NCBI RefSeq assembly: GCF_049801055.1
Contig: NZ_JBNAGF010000002.1
Coordinates: 62,001 to 126,000, forward strand
Source: JBNAGF01 sp049801055
GTDB taxonomy: Bacteria > Pseudomonadota > Alphaproteobacteria > Rhodobacterales > Rhodobacteraceae
Direction of reading: 5' to 3'
DNA: 64,000 nt
Below the pieces are notes generated by a model. The model was not told the origin of the DNA and did no database searches. It saw only the letters and a list, made by a program, of their open reading frames with translations. This document shows positions 1 through 9,354 of this stretch, piece after piece. The position numbers were made by a program, and so were the translations under genes. How positions within the stretch are numbered: position 1 is the stretch's first letter; every line of letters starts with the position of its first letter.

Positions 1-512
1 CCGACGCAAATGGGCTGAAATTCCGTGTTCAGAGCTCGGACGTGCTTGTTGCCCAGATGGAAGCCATTGGTGGTTCGCCGCAAAAGATGGCCTTTTCCGA
101 GGTTTACGGCGCACTTCAGCAGGGCGTTGTGGACGGGCAGGAGAACACCTGGTCGAACATCTACGGCAAGAAGTTCTTTGAGGTTCAGGACGGCGTGACC
201 GAAACCAACCACGGCATCATCGACTACCTTGTTGTGACAAGTGTTGACTGGCTCGACAGCCTGCCTGAGGACGTGCGTGACCAGTTCACCACCATCCTTT
301 CCGAGGTCACCGAGGCCCGCAATAAAGAGTCGTTTGCGGTGAACGAGGCTGCCAAGCAGTCGATCCTCGATGCCGGTGGCGAGATCCGGTCCCTGACACC
401 TGAACAGCGCCAGGCTTGGGTCGATACGATGAAGCCGGTTTGGGACAAGTTTGCCGGCGATGTCGGTCAGGAAAAGATCGACGCCGCACAGGCAATCAAC
501 GCAGGGCTCTGA
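1..512 (+). CDS. TRAP transporter substrate-binding protein DctP, C-terminal part
   Basis: This periplasmic protein captures a small carboxylate-type solute and delivers it to the DctQ/DctM permease encoded just downstream. The reading frame is open from base 3, before the first in-frame start, so the window edge cuts the gene; 169 residues remain of a family that usually has about 330. The visible part has typical DctP features: a conserved region around FRVQSSDVLVAQMEAIGG, then the segment FSEVYGALQQGVVDGQENTW, which in this family follows the substrate-contacting residues. The stop lies 115 bases before the chosen dctQ start. The substrate cannot be read from the sequence. The family is confident; only the 5' end is missing. 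Confidence 0.93.
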   Translation, partial: DANGLKFRVQSSDVLVAQMEAIGGSPQKMAFSEVYGALQQGVVDGQENTWSNIYGKKFFEVQDGVTETNHGIIDYLVVTSVDWLDSLPEDVRDQFTTILSEVTEARNKESFAVNEAAKQSILDAGGEIRSLTPEQRQAWVDTMKPVWDKFAGDVGQEKIDAAQAINAGL

Positions 513-627
513 GCCCGGCCAACAGCGGCCGCGTCTGAGGACTGGGGAGTGTCAGGCGCGGCAGCCCGGCGGGTCGGCAAACGGCCCGCCAGCTTCCAAT
601 CAACCAAAAATGGATGGGGACAGTGTC

Positions 628-1305
628 ATGTCTGGATCGAGTTCCGGCCCGCCCGGAGTAGTCGACCAGATCGAGGAGACCGTGATCGCGTTGCTCCTGG
701 GTCTGATGACTGTGGTGACTTTTGCCAATGTGATCGCGCGTTTCGTTTTCAACTCGAACATTCTCTGGGCGCTTGAGCTGACCGTGTTCATGTTCGCTTG
801 GCTTGTGCTGCTGGGCTCGTCCTATGCGGTCAAGAAACATGCACATCTCGGGGTCGATGCGATCCTGAACATGCTGGCTCCGGCGCCGCGCAGGATTCTG
901 GCCCTGTTTGCCGTTGGCTGTTGTGTGGCTTTCTCGCTCCTGATGCTGAAAGGCGCATACGACTACTGGGCGGTTTTTGCCGATCTGCCACCCACTTCGG
1001 GGCGTTGGTTCCCCACGGGTTTTGATATGAAGGCCAGGTCACAGAGCTTCTATGAAGTGCAGGACGTCCCCATGGTGGCGTGGTTGCGCTGGCTCGAGGA
1101 CGCGATCAATTATGGTGAAGCATACGAGAAACTGCCCAAGGTGGTGCCGTACATCGTTCTGCCCGTTTCGATGCTGCTTTTGGTGATCCGGTTTGTCCAG
1201 GTTGCGCTGCAGATCCTGCGCGGCGAGGCCGATCGCCTTGTTGCCAGCCACGAAGTCGAAGACGAACTGGAAGACATGCGCCAAAACCAGGGAGGGCAGA
1301 ACTGA
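628..1305 (+). CDS. TRAP transporter small permease DctQ
   Basis: This is the small membrane subunit of a sodium-driven TRAP transporter, linking DctP and DctM. Four hydrophobic segments are visible in its 225 residues: one near the N-terminus, a second around ALELTVFMFAWLVLLGSSYA, a third around LALFAVGCCVAFSLLMLKG, and a last one before the charged C-terminus. The ATG at 628 is chosen because it follows a GGATGGGG ribosome site and starts where homology is expected; the frame extends upstream to 451 without family resemblance. The loop between helices three and four is longer than in most DctQ proteins. The stop overlaps the dctM start by one base (TGATG), which suggests translational coupling. 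Confidence 0.9.
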   Translation: MSGSSSGPPGVVDQIEETVIALLLGLMTVVTFANVIARFVFNSNILWALELTVFMFAWLVLLGSSYAVKKHAHLGVDAILNMLAPAPRRILALFAVGCCVAFSLLMLKGAYDYWAVFADLPPTSGRWFPTGFDMKARSQSFYEVQDVPMVAWLRWLEDAINYGEAYEKLPKVVPYIVLPVSMLLLVIRFVQVALQILRGEADRLVASHEVEDELEDMRQNQGGQN

Positions 1306-2681
1306 TGGAAGTTGTTCTTCTCTTTGGTATGGTCATCGGCCTGCTGCTGATCGGTGTGCCGATCGCGGTATCGCTGGGGCTGAGCTCCACCATTTTCCTG
1401 CTGATCTACTCCGACAGTTCGCTCGCATCGGTCGCAGGCACCCTGTTCGAAGCATTCGAAGGGCATTTCACTCTGCTGGCGATCCCCTTCTTCATTCTGG
1501 CATCAAGCTTTATGACCACCGGCGGTGTGGCGCGGCGGATCATCCGCTTTTCCATCGCTTGCGTTGGGCATCTGCCGGGCGGCTTGGCCATTGCCGGCGT
1601 GTTTGCGTGTATGCTGTTTGCGGCCCTTTCGGGGTCATCGCCCGCCACCGTCGTCGCAATCGGTTCGATTGTGATCGCGGGCATGCGACAGGTCGGTTAT
1701 TCCAAGGACTTTGCCGCCGGTGTGATCTGTAACGCGGGGACCTTGGGTATCCTGATCCCGCCGTCGATCGTGATGGTGGTCTATGCCGCTGCCGTCGAGG
1801 TTTCGGTCGGCCGAATGTTCCTTGCCGGTGTAATCCCCGGGCTTCTCGCCGGTCTGATGCTGATGGTGACAATTTACGTGATCGCCAAGGTCCGCAACTT
1901 GCCGAAAGGTGAATGGCTGGGTTGGGGCGAGATCTTTACGTCTGCCCGCGAAGCAGGGTGGGGTCTGTTCCTGATCGTGATCATTTTGGGCGGGATCTAT
2001 GGGGGGATCTTCACCCCGACCGAAGCCGCGGCCGTTGCCGCCGTCTACGCCTTTTTCATTGCCAGCTTTGTCTACAAGGATATGGGGCCGCTCAGCACCG
2101 AGGGTGACCAATCCAATCTGTCTTTGCTGAACAAGCCCAAAGCTCTGATAACGGCATTTTTTCACCCTGATACCAAGCACACCCTGTTCGAGGCCGGCAA
2201 GCTGACTGTGACGCTTCTCTTCGTGATCGCGAACGCGCTGATCCTCAAGCACGTGCTGACAGACGAACAGGTGCCGCAGCATATCGCCAGCGCCATGCTG
2301 TCGGCAGGGTTCGGCCCGGTGATGTTCCTTGTCGTGGTGAACGTGATTCTGCTGATCGGCGGTCAGTTCATGGAGCCCTCGGGTCTTCTGGTGATCGTCG
2401 CGCCGCTGGTGTTTCCGATTGCGATTGAGCTGGGCATCGACCCGATCCATCTGGGCATCATAATGGTGGTGAACATGGAAATCGGAATGATTACCCCGCC
2501 TGTCGGCCTGAACCTTTTTGTGACCTCGGGCGTTGCGGGTATGCCGATGATGCGGGTGGTGCGGGCGGCGCTGCCGTTCCTTGCGGTGCTCTTCGTCTTC
2601 CTCATCATGGTCACATACATCCCCTGGCTTTCGACATACCTGCCCAATACCTTCATGGGGCCGGAGATCGTGACCAAGTAG
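1305..2681 (+). CDS. TRAP transporter large permease DctM
   Basis: This is the large subunit that carries the ion-coupled transport path, with about twelve hydrophobic segments over 458 residues, a normal family length. Conserved DctM stretches are visible: AIPFFILASSFMTTGGVARR near residue 65, FAALSGSSPATVVAIGSI near 105, GTLGILIPPSIVMVVYA near 145, and GMITPPVGLNLFVTSGVAG near 390. It is the last gene of the dctPQM operon and is followed by a strong hairpin terminator. The family is certain. The solute is unknown, although the neighbouring amine-demethylation genes make a nitrogenous or carboxylate compound conceivable. Confidence 0.96.
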   Translation: MEVVLLFGMVIGLLLIGVPIAVSLGLSSTIFLLIYSDSSLASVAGTLFEAFEGHFTLLAIPFFILASSFMTTGGVARRIIRFSIACVGHLPGGLAIAGVFACMLFAALSGSSPATVVAIGSIVIAGMRQVGYSKDFAAGVICNAGTLGILIPPSIVMVVYAAAVEVSVGRMFLAGVIPGLLAGLMLMVTIYVIAKVRNLPKGEWLGWGEIFTSAREAGWGLFLIVIILGGIYGGIFTPTEAAAVAAVYAFFIASFVYKDMGPLSTEGDQSNLSLLNKPKALITAFFHPDTKHTLFEAGKLTVTLLFVIANALILKHVLTDEQVPQHIASAMLSAGFGPVMFLVVVNVILLIGGQFMEPSGLLVIVAPLVFPIAIELGIDPIHLGIIMVVNMEIGMITPPVGLNLFVTSGVAGMPMMRVVRAALPFLAVLFVFLIMVTYIPWLSTYLPNTFMGPEIVTK

Positions 2682-2704
2682 GATTATCCTGCCAGAACAA
2701 GTGG

Positions 2705-2737
2705 ACCGGCGCCTGCAAATGGCGCCGGTTTGCGTTT
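2705..2737 (+). terminator. Rho-independent terminator of the first TRAP operon
   Basis: A perfect 9-bp inverted repeat (ACCGGCGCC, loop of 7, GGCGCCGGT) is followed by a T-rich stretch. It lies 24 bases after the dctM stop. Confidence 0.8.
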
Positions 2738-2816
2738 TGAAGCCGAAGCAAATTGACTGATGCCTTGGTCATCGGCTTTGGCGCTGGTCCAAGTAATGGC
2801 GCTAACTGAACAGCTT

Positions 2817-3743
2817 TCAGCGGACAGCCGGATCACCGTCGAGTGCCGCCACCGAGATGATCCAATCCCGCGTGCGCTGGGCCTGAGGGATAAGGGGCGT
2901 GTTGCGCGACCAGACGAGATAGAACCCCGCGCCGGTTTCCCAGCTCCATTCCTGTCTCGCGACAAGCAAACCCTGCGCAATCAACCCCTGCGTGACATGT
3001 TTCCAGCCAAAAGCGAAACCTTCTCCGGCCATCGTCGCCTGCAACACGAGTGCATAGTCATTTAGCCGCAAACCTGCGGTCGGGGGGCGGTCCTTGATAC
3101 CGTAGTGGCGGAAAAACTGCCCCCATGTCGGTCTTTCCCGCACCGGTTCCTCGAGATGGATCAGCCTCTGCGACAGCAGATCCTGTGGCTGCTGCATTTC
3201 CCGCGCAGCCGACATGACCGGGGGGGCGGCGATGGGATAGATCACTTCGGGAGCGATCAGGTGGGCATGAACACCGGGCCAGGTTCCATTGCCTCTTCTT
3301 ATGGCTAGGCTGATCCCTTCGGCGTCAATGTCAGGCTCTCTGTCAGATGTTTGGAGACGCAGATCGATATCAGGATGCTGATCATGTAACTGTGACAGAC
3401 AGGGCACCATCCAGTAGTAGGCAAAAGCAGTCGATACGGACAGGGTTACGTGATCGTTCCGGCCCCGTTGGTGCACCGCCCTTGCGGATGTAAGAATGCG
3501 CTCCAATGCCGTTGAAATATCAGAGTAAAGCCGCTCTCCGGCGGGTGTCAGGGCGACTCTTCGATGGCTGCGCTCGAACAAGGCCACCCCCAATGATGTT
3601 TCCATCTGCTTGATCGCCGCGCTGACGGCAGGTTGCTGCACATTCAACTCTCTGGCTGCCTGTGTGAATGACCGATGCCGGGCGGCGGCCTCAAAAACAA
3701 TAAGGTGTCGTGGCGAGGACAGGAGTTTCCAGAGCTCTTGCAT
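2817..3743 (-). CDS. LysR family transcriptional regulator
   Basis: This is a 308-residue LysR-type regulator. The N-terminal winged helix is clear at residues 10-70 (FEAAARHRSFTQAARELNV, then QPAVSAAIKQMETSLGVALF). An effector-binding domain follows and resembles the GcvA-like subgroup. The gene is divergent from the MttB-like gene, with 94 bases between them. A perfect T-N11-A palindrome sits on its own start codon, as expected for autoregulation. It most likely controls the methyltransferase and dehydrogenase genes at 3838-7919, with a methylated amine or a degradation product as effector; that role is inferred from position only. No strong Shine-Dalgarno is seen, but the distance from the start to the helix-turn-helix is normal. 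Confidence 0.93.
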   Translation of the reverse strand: MQELWKLLSSPRHLIVFEAAARHRSFTQAARELNVQQPAVSAAIKQMETSLGVALFERSHRRVALTPAGERLYSDISTALERILTSARAVHQRGRNDHVTLSVSTAFAYYWMVPCLSQLHDQHPDIDLRLQTSDREPDIDAEGISLAIRRGNGTWPGVHAHLIAPEVIYPIAAPPVMSAAREMQQPQDLLSQRLIHLEEPVRERPTWGQFFRHYGIKDRPPTAGLRLNDYALVLQATMAGEGFAFGWKHVTQGLIAQGLLVARQEWSWETGAGFYLVWSRNTPLIPQAQRTRDWIISVAALDGDPAVR

Positions 3744-3756
3744 AACTGACAGTTAT
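3742..3756. promoter_or_regulatory. Candidate LysR-type operator (T-N11-A palindrome)
   Basis: ATAACT-GAC-AGTTAT is a perfect inverted repeat with the T-N11-A spacing typical of LysR-type regulators. It overlaps the start codon of the lysR gene and lies about 80 bases upstream of the divergent methyltransferase start. It probably serves autoregulation and control of the divergent gene. Confidence 0.5.
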
Positions 3757-3837
3757 CCAAGCCATTGATTTTTTCAAGCGTCACAAAACCGGTTCCGCGA
3801 CCTAACTTGCTTTTGGAAACGCCTTGGAGAGCCCGGC

Positions 3838-5358
3838 ATGGCCCGTCGCGCCCGCGCCTCGCGCAACAGACAACTCCTACCTCCCGGTGCCCCCGCATCG
3901 CCCTTTGTCCGGCGTATGCTGCCGTTTTTCGATATGCTCGACGAAGACCAGATTGAACGATTGGAGTCTCAGGTCGACTGGATACTCGAGGATGTTGGGA
4001 TAGCATTTCGTGACGACCCCGAGGCGCTGCGTATCTGGAAAGATGCAGGTGCCCGGATCGATACCGATATCGTGCGGGCCGATGCAGAATGGATCCGGTC
4101 GTTATGCGCCAAGGCTCCGCAAGAGTTTACCCAGATTGCCCGAAACCCTGAACGTTCGGTGAAGATTGGCGGATCAAATCAAGTGTTTGCTCCGATTTAT
4201 GGCGCGCCTTTTGTGCGAGATCTGGAAGGCGGGCACAGATACGGCGACATGGACAGCTTTCGAAAGCTGGTTCAACTCGCCTACATGCATCCGAACCTGC
4301 ATCATACGGGGCTGGTGATCTGCGAACCCTGCGATGTCCCTGTCAGCAAACGCCATCTGGACATGGTCTTTGCGCATATGACCCTCAGCGACAAACCGCA
4401 TCTCGGCGCCATCACCGAGATGAGCCGCGCACAGGACAGTATCGACATGGCCGAGATCGTGCATGGGCGCGATGTCATGGAAAACAACTGCGTTATCATG
4501 GGTAACGTGAACACCAATTCGCCACTTCTGGTGGACAAGGTGGTGACCGAAGCCATCCGGGCATATTGCGGCCGCGGGCAGGGGATCGTCGTGGTACCGT
4601 TTATCCTGTCAGGGGCTATGGGGCCGGTGTCGACCGCGGCTTCGGTCGCGCAGGCCATGGCCGAGGCCATGATGTGCTGCGCCTTTGCCCAACTTGTGAG
4701 GCCGGGCGCCTCATTTGTTCTCGGCAATTTCCTGAGTTCGATGTCGCTGAAATCCGGAGCACCCACCTTTGGAATGCCGGAGCCGGTACTGTCGAACTAT
4801 GTGATCGGGCAACTTGCCCGCCGTGTCGGTTTGCCCCTGCGCTGCGGAGGGTCGTTGACGGCCTCGAAACTGGAAGACGCCCAAGCCGCCTATGAAAGCG
4901 CCGATTCGATGCACTCAACGATGATGGCAGGCGCCAATTTCGTGCTTCACGCCGCTGGTTGGCTGGAAGGGGGATTATGTACCGGCTTCGAAAAGCTGAT
5001 CATGGATGCGGATCGGCTGGGATCGTATCAAAAGCTGCTGGGACAAGGGCTTGATACCGGTGATGAGGCCTTTGCCCGCGACGCCTATGGCGAGGTGGCA
5101 CCCGGCGGGCATTTCCTTGGTTCAGCGCATACGATGCGCAACTACAAAACGGCCTTTTATGAGCCAAAGCTGAGCGACAGCGAGAATATCGAAAGCTGGG
5201 AAGAGGGCGGGGCCAAGGACATGAGGCACCGCGCCTATACCTGCTGGAACCAGATGCTCGACCACTACGAAAAGCCGGCGATTGACCCTGCCAAGGAAGA
5301 AGAACTGATCGCGTTCGTTGAGCGCCGCAAAAGGGAGCTTCCTGATGCGTGGTATTGA
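3838..5358 (+). CDS. Trimethylamine methyltransferase (MttB) family protein
   Basis: This is a 506-residue member of the MttB superfamily (COG5598), corrinoid-dependent methyltransferases acting on quaternary or tertiary amines such as glycine betaine. Recognisable parts are the N-terminal helical region LPFFDMLDEDQIERLESQ, the central barrel with VICEPCDVPVSKRHLDM and IVVVPFILSGAMGPVS, and the C-terminal part with FEKLIMDADRLGSYQKL. The frame has no internal amber codon, so it belongs to the non-pyrrolysine branch, known from the betaine methyltransferase MtgB. The ATG at 3838 follows a GGAGA site. It is followed 110 bases later by a dimethylglycine/sarcosine dehydrogenase-like gene. No corrinoid protein or corrinoid methyltransferase is nearby. 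The exact substrate is unproven. Confidence 0.9.
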   Translation: MARRARASRNRQLLPPGAPASPFVRRMLPFFDMLDEDQIERLESQVDWILEDVGIAFRDDPEALRIWKDAGARIDTDIVRADAEWIRSLCAKAPQEFTQIARNPERSVKIGGSNQVFAPIYGAPFVRDLEGGHRYGDMDSFRKLVQLAYMHPNLHHTGLVICEPCDVPVSKRHLDMVFAHMTLSDKPHLGAITEMSRAQDSIDMAEIVHGRDVMENNCVIMGNVNTNSPLLVDKVVTEAIRAYCGRGQGIVVVPFILSGAMGPVSTAASVAQAMAEAMMCCAFAQLVRPGASFVLGNFLSSMSLKSGAPTFGMPEPVLSNYVIGQLARRVGLPLRCGGSLTASKLEDAQAAYESADSMHSTMMAGANFVLHAAGWLEGGLCTGFEKLIMDADRLGSYQKLLGQGLDTGDEAFARDAYGEVAPGGHFLGSAHTMRNYKTAFYEPKLSDSENIESWEEGGAKDMRHRAYTCWNQMLDHYEKPAIDPAKEEELIAFVERRKRELPDAWY

Positions 5359-5468
5359 GACTGGCGGCGTCGCCAATCATCCCGAGCCGGTTCAGCAAGG
5401 ACAGTTCATCCCACAATGGTGCCAGTTTGTAGCTGTCACACCACGAAGCAACTGACCCGAGACAAATC

Positions 5469-7919
5469 ATGCCCGAGATTCAATCCCCAGACGCCTCCAA
5501 CACCAAGAAACTCCCTTCTCATGCCAAGGTTGTCGTAATCGGAGGCGGGGTTGTTGGCTGCTCGATCCTGTTCCATCTGGCCAAGTTTGGCTGGAAAGAT
5601 GTTGTTCTGCTGGAGCGGGACGAATTGACCAGCGGCTCCAGCTGGCATGCGGCCGGGCAGATTCATACGATCAGTTCTGACCCCAACATCAGTCGCCTGC
5701 AAAGCTATACAATCGACCTCTACAAAGAGATCGAAGAGACATCGGGGCATTCCGTCGGGCTGCATATCACAGGGGGTTTCTATCTGGCGTCGAACAAGAC
5801 GTGGTATGACTACCTGAAACGCGAGCGGTCCAAGGCCCGCTATATGGGGCTGCATCAGGAGTTCATCTCTCCAAAAGAGGTAGCGCAACGGCATCCCCTG
5901 ATCGATCCGAAACACTATCACGCAGCTCTCTGGGACGATCAGGACGGTGATCTCGATCCATCCGGAGCGACCTATGCCTTTGCCAAATCCGCAAAGGTGC
6001 ACGGTGCGCAGTATTTTACGCATACGCCGGTCACAGCTACATCTCAGCGTCCGGATGGCAGTTGGGATGTGACCACACCCAAAGGGGTGATCAAGGCGGA
6101 ACATATTGTCAATTGTGGAGGTCTGTGGGCGCGAGAGGTTGGCCACATGCAAGGAGTGAACCTGCCTGTGCAGCCGATGGAACACCATTACCTGATCACC
6201 GAAACGATCCCTGAGATCGCGGCGCGATCCCAACGTTTGCCGGCGGGGATAGACTATGAGGCGAATATCTATTTCCGGCAGGAACGGCAGGGCATGTTGC
6301 TGGGAACCTACGAACCCAAGGGCACGCCTTGGAAGGTCGAAGGGACACCCTGGAATTTTGGCCATGAGCTGTTGCAACCCGATCTCGACCGGATCGCGGA
6401 TCGGTTGGAGATGTCCTTTGAACGCATTCCTGCGATTGGCAACGCCGGTATCAAGGACATGATCAACGGGCCGTTCACTTTTGGGCCGGACGGCAACCCC
6501 ATGATCGGCCCGGTTCCGGGGATGAAGAATTATTGGGTTGCGGTGGGTGTCATGGCCGGGTTCTGTCAGGGTGGCGGAGTCGGGCTGACCATGGCCGAAT
6601 GGATGATCGACGGTGAACCTTCGATCGATGTCTGGGCGATGGATGTGGCGCGTTTCGGCGAGTTTGCCACGCCTGAATGGGGCACGGTGAAGTCGACGGA
6701 AAACTACGAGCGCCGGTTCGTGATGACTTTCCCGAACGAGACTCTGCCCAAGGGCCGGATGCAGAAATCTACCGCTCTGTATGACCGCCTCGTGCAGAGC
6801 GGTGCGCGGATGGGGCAGGGGTTCGGTCTGGAAAACGCCCTGTGGTTCGCGGATTCTCCCGACGATGCCCATGAAGAGCCGACATTCGAACGAAACCGGA
6901 GCCACGACTATGTTGCGCGCGAGGTCGAAGCCGTACGCAATGCAGTGGGTGGGATCGAGATCGCCAATTTCTCCAAGCATGAATTTCGAGGCCCCGGCGC
7001 GCGCAGCTATCTGGACCGAACCCTTGCGGGGTATGTGCCCAAGCCGGGACGGTTGACGCTGACGCCGATGCTCACGCCCAAGGGAAAGATGTACGGTGAT
7101 CTCACCGTTGCCTGTCTGACCGAAGATCACTTCTTTCTGTTCGGATCAGGGGCCATGCAGGAGGCCCATCGCCGTTGGTTCGAGAAGGATCTGCCAGCGG
7201 ATGTCAGCTATGCCAATGTATCCGACGACTGGCACGGCATAGCGCTGTCGGGTCCAAACTCGCGCACCCTGTTGCAGCGGATCACGCGCGACGATGTCCG
7301 TGCGGAAGCGTTCCGTTTCCGCGACACGCGACGGACCTTTGTGGCCGGTGTGCCGGTTATCCTGAACAGGATCTCCTTCAGCGGAGAGCTTGGCTACGAG
7401 ATCTACTGCAAGCCTCAGTATCTGTTGCGGCTCGCTGAGGAAATCGAGGCGGCAGGCGCCGACCTGGGATATCGTTGGTATGGTGCGCGAGCGTTGATGT
7501 CGATGCGGCTGGAAAAGAGCTGGGGGGTCTGGACGCTGGACTTCCGGCCCGACTTCGACGCGATGGAAAGCGGCATGGATGCTTTCATCAACTGGAACAA
7601 GGACTTTGTCGGCAAAGACGCAACGATCAAGGCCCGCCTGAATGGTCCGGCGCGCAAACTGGTTGCCATGACGATTGACGTCGAGGGCATAGATGTCAGC
7701 AATGACGAGGCGATCCTCAAGGATGGTGCTGCAGTTGGCTATGTTTCTTCAGGAGGTTATGCCCATCATGTCCAACGGTCGATGGCCATGGGATATGTCA
7801 CGACAGAACATGCCGCACCGGGCACCAGCCTTCAGGTCGAGATCCTCGGCAGCCTTTACGATGCGGAAGTGCTTGGCGGGGCCATCTATGATTCAAATGG
7901 CGCCAACATGAGAAGCTGA
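5469..7919 (+). CDS. FAD-dependent dimethylglycine/sarcosine dehydrogenase-like protein with GcvT domain
   Basis: This 816-residue flavoprotein probably removes N-methyl groups oxidatively and passes the one-carbon unit to folate. The N-terminal Rossmann motif is VVVIGGGVVGCSILFHLAKFG (residues 20-40). It is followed by SSWHAAGQ, whose histidine matches the covalent FAD site of dimethylglycine dehydrogenases. An FAO-type central domain leads to a C-terminal aminomethyltransferase (GcvT-like) half containing ISFSGELGYEIYC and a GcvT C-terminal barrel. Full length fits the family. With the preceding MttB-like gene it would form a sequential demethylation route; that pathway is inference. It is convergent with tpiA, 39 bases away. 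Confidence 0.92.
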   Translation: MPEIQSPDASNTKKLPSHAKVVVIGGGVVGCSILFHLAKFGWKDVVLLERDELTSGSSWHAAGQIHTISSDPNISRLQSYTIDLYKEIEETSGHSVGLHITGGFYLASNKTWYDYLKRERSKARYMGLHQEFISPKEVAQRHPLIDPKHYHAALWDDQDGDLDPSGATYAFAKSAKVHGAQYFTHTPVTATSQRPDGSWDVTTPKGVIKAEHIVNCGGLWAREVGHMQGVNLPVQPMEHHYLITETIPEIAARSQRLPAGIDYEANIYFRQERQGMLLGTYEPKGTPWKVEGTPWNFGHELLQPDLDRIADRLEMSFERIPAIGNAGIKDMINGPFTFGPDGNPMIGPVPGMKNYWVAVGVMAGFCQGGGVGLTMAEWMIDGEPSIDVWAMDVARFGEFATPEWGTVKSTENYERRFVMTFPNETLPKGRMQKSTALYDRLVQSGARMGQGFGLENALWFADSPDDAHEEPTFERNRSHDYVAREVEAVRNAVGGIEIANFSKHEFRGPGARSYLDRTLAGYVPKPGRLTLTPMLTPKGKMYGDLTVACLTEDHFFLFGSGAMQEAHRRWFEKDLPADVSYANVSDDWHGIALSGPNSRTLLQRITRDDVRAEAFRFRDTRRTFVAGVPVILNRISFSGELGYEIYCKPQYLLRLAEEIEAAGADLGYRWYGARALMSMRLEKSWGVWTLDFRPDFDAMESGMDAFINWNKDFVGKDATIKARLNGPARKLVAMTIDVEGIDVSNDEAILKDGAAVGYVSSGGYAHHVQRSMAMGYVTTEHAAPGTSLQVEILGSLYDAEVLGGAIYDSNGANMRS

Positions 7920-7958
7920 TTGGGATTGCTTCAGGAACGTTGCGGTCCGTCTAAAAGC

Positions 7959-8711
7959 TCAGGCCGCTTCGAGGGCGGAAATGATCGGTGAGAAGTCAGC
8001 AGCTTTCAGGCTGGCTCCGCCAACCAGTGCACCGTCGACATTGGGAACGGCAAAGATCTCTGATGCGTTGTCCGGCTTAACGGAGCCGCCATACAAGAGG
8101 CGAACAGAGCGTCCGACACCAGCGCCGAACCTCCGCTCCAGTCGGGCTCGGATGAAATCATGCACCTCGCCGATCTGTGCAAGTGTCGGCACCTTGCCCG
8201 TGCCGATCGCCCAGATCGGTTCATAGGCAATCACGAGGTTTTCGCCGGTCACCAGATCGGGAACAGACCCGGACAACTGCCCGCCGATGATATCGAGCGT
8301 GTTGGCCGCCTCGCGCTGGGCAAGGCTCTCTCCGAGGCAGATGATCGCAATCAGTCCGTTTTCAATTGCCGCGCGAGCCTTGGCGCGCACGTCCTCGTTG
8401 CGCTCATCGTGGCCTACACGTCGCTCTGAGTGGCCCACGATCACCGCTGTCGCCCCGGCATCTTTCAACATGGCGGCGCTCACATCCCCGGTATGGGCTC
8501 CTGCCGATTGTGCGTGACAGTCCTGACCGCCGATGGCCACAGAGCTTCCCGATATCGCCTGTGCGGCCCGGTGGATCAGTGGGGCAGGCGGGCAGATCAG
8601 GATATCGACACTGGGTGCGGGATGATGCCCGGCCAGTTCAGAAAGCTCGGCAAGCGCCTCGCTGCTGCCGTTCATCTTCCAATTGCCCGCCGCCAGTTTC
8701 CGCCGCATCAC
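7959..8711 (-). CDS. tpiA: Triosephosphate isomerase
   Basis: This cytoplasmic enzyme interconverts dihydroxyacetone phosphate and glyceraldehyde 3-phosphate in glycolysis and gluconeogenesis. All catalytic signatures are present in 250 residues: AGNWKMNG with the active-site lysine near the N-terminus, VIVGHSERR with the catalytic histidine, IAYEPIWAIGTGK with the catalytic glutamate, and the phosphate-binding LLYGGSVKPDN. The length is normal. The gene is monocistronic, convergent with the dehydrogenase gene and separated by 174 bases from the upstream Fe-S carrier gene on the same strand. Confidence 0.98.
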   Translation of the reverse strand: MMRRKLAAGNWKMNGSSEALAELSELAGHHPAPSVDILICPPAPLIHRAAQAISGSSVAIGGQDCHAQSAGAHTGDVSAAMLKDAGATAVIVGHSERRVGHDERNEDVRAKARAAIENGLIAIICLGESLAQREAANTLDIIGGQLSGSVPDLVTGENLVIAYEPIWAIGTGKVPTLAQIGEVHDFIRARLERRFGAGVGRSVRLLYGGSVKPDNASEIFAVPNVDGALVGGASLKAADFSPIISALEAA

Positions 8712-8885
8712 TTGCCCCTCTGTGTGATTTCTTTCTTATCTCCAGCACCGGATAGCATTGCGGATGCGGAGGGGCAATTGCCCAGCCGGAGTCGGATTGG
8801 TCAGGGCGACGCGCGCCGGCAACGAGCCGGCGTTGTCATAACTCGCCAAAAACGGATGTGCGCTGGTCAGGTTGCCGCCGCCAAG

Positions 8886-9263
8886 CTACCCGGCAGCGGG
8901 GGATGGTTTGTCGAAATCGGCGTCGAACTTGATCGACTCGCCGCAGCCACAGGCATCAACGACATTGGGGTTCTTGAATTTGAAACCGGCTTCAAGCAGT
9001 GAGACTTCATAGTCGATCTCGGTGCCGAACAGGAACATTTGTGCCATCGGCGCAATCAGGATCCGGGCGCCGTCCTGTTCCACGACTTCGTCGTTGGGCT
9101 CGGCCGCCTCGACATATTCCATCGTGTATTCCATGCCCGCACAGCCGCCTTTTTTCACGCCGATGCGCAGGCCGGAATGCCCGCCCTTTTGCATCAGCTT
9201 TGCAATCTGCGCAGCAGCCTTCGGGGTCATGGTCACGGCTTGTTTGCCGGGAATGCCAAACAT
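8886..9263 (-). CDS. A-type iron-sulfur carrier protein (IscA/SufA/ErpA family)
   Basis: This 125-residue protein is a HesB-like Fe-S carrier that receives clusters and hands them to apoproteins. The three conserved cysteines are visible: one in KKGGCAGMEY and two in the C-terminal CGCGES motif. The start ATG lies in MFGIPGKQAVTMTPKAA, and the protein has a short proline/alanine tail after the CGC motif. It lies 91 bases downstream of the SufT-like gene on the same strand, so the two may be cotranscribed. The main suf operon is not in the window. Which of IscA, SufA or ErpA it corresponds to cannot be told from motifs alone. Confidence 0.94.
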   Translation of the reverse strand: MFGIPGKQAVTMTPKAAAQIAKLMQKGGHSGLRIGVKKGGCAGMEYTMEYVEAAEPNDEVVEQDGARILIAPMAQMFLFGTEIDYEVSLLEAGFKFKNPNVVDACGCGESIKFDADFDKPSPAAG

Positions 9264-9354
9264 TGTCGCGTCTCCTTATGACCCCAATCTAGGTCTGGTT
9301 TGGGCGAGGCTCAAGGTTTCACGGAGTTGAAGATTTCACCGCGAAAGCCATTCG

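Noticed and set aside
5436..7130. A 564-codon open frame on the minus strand
   Set aside because: It lies antisense to the dimethylglycine dehydrogenase-like gene and has low-complexity histidine- and arginine-rich composition without a domain, as expected of a shadow frame in high-GC DNA.
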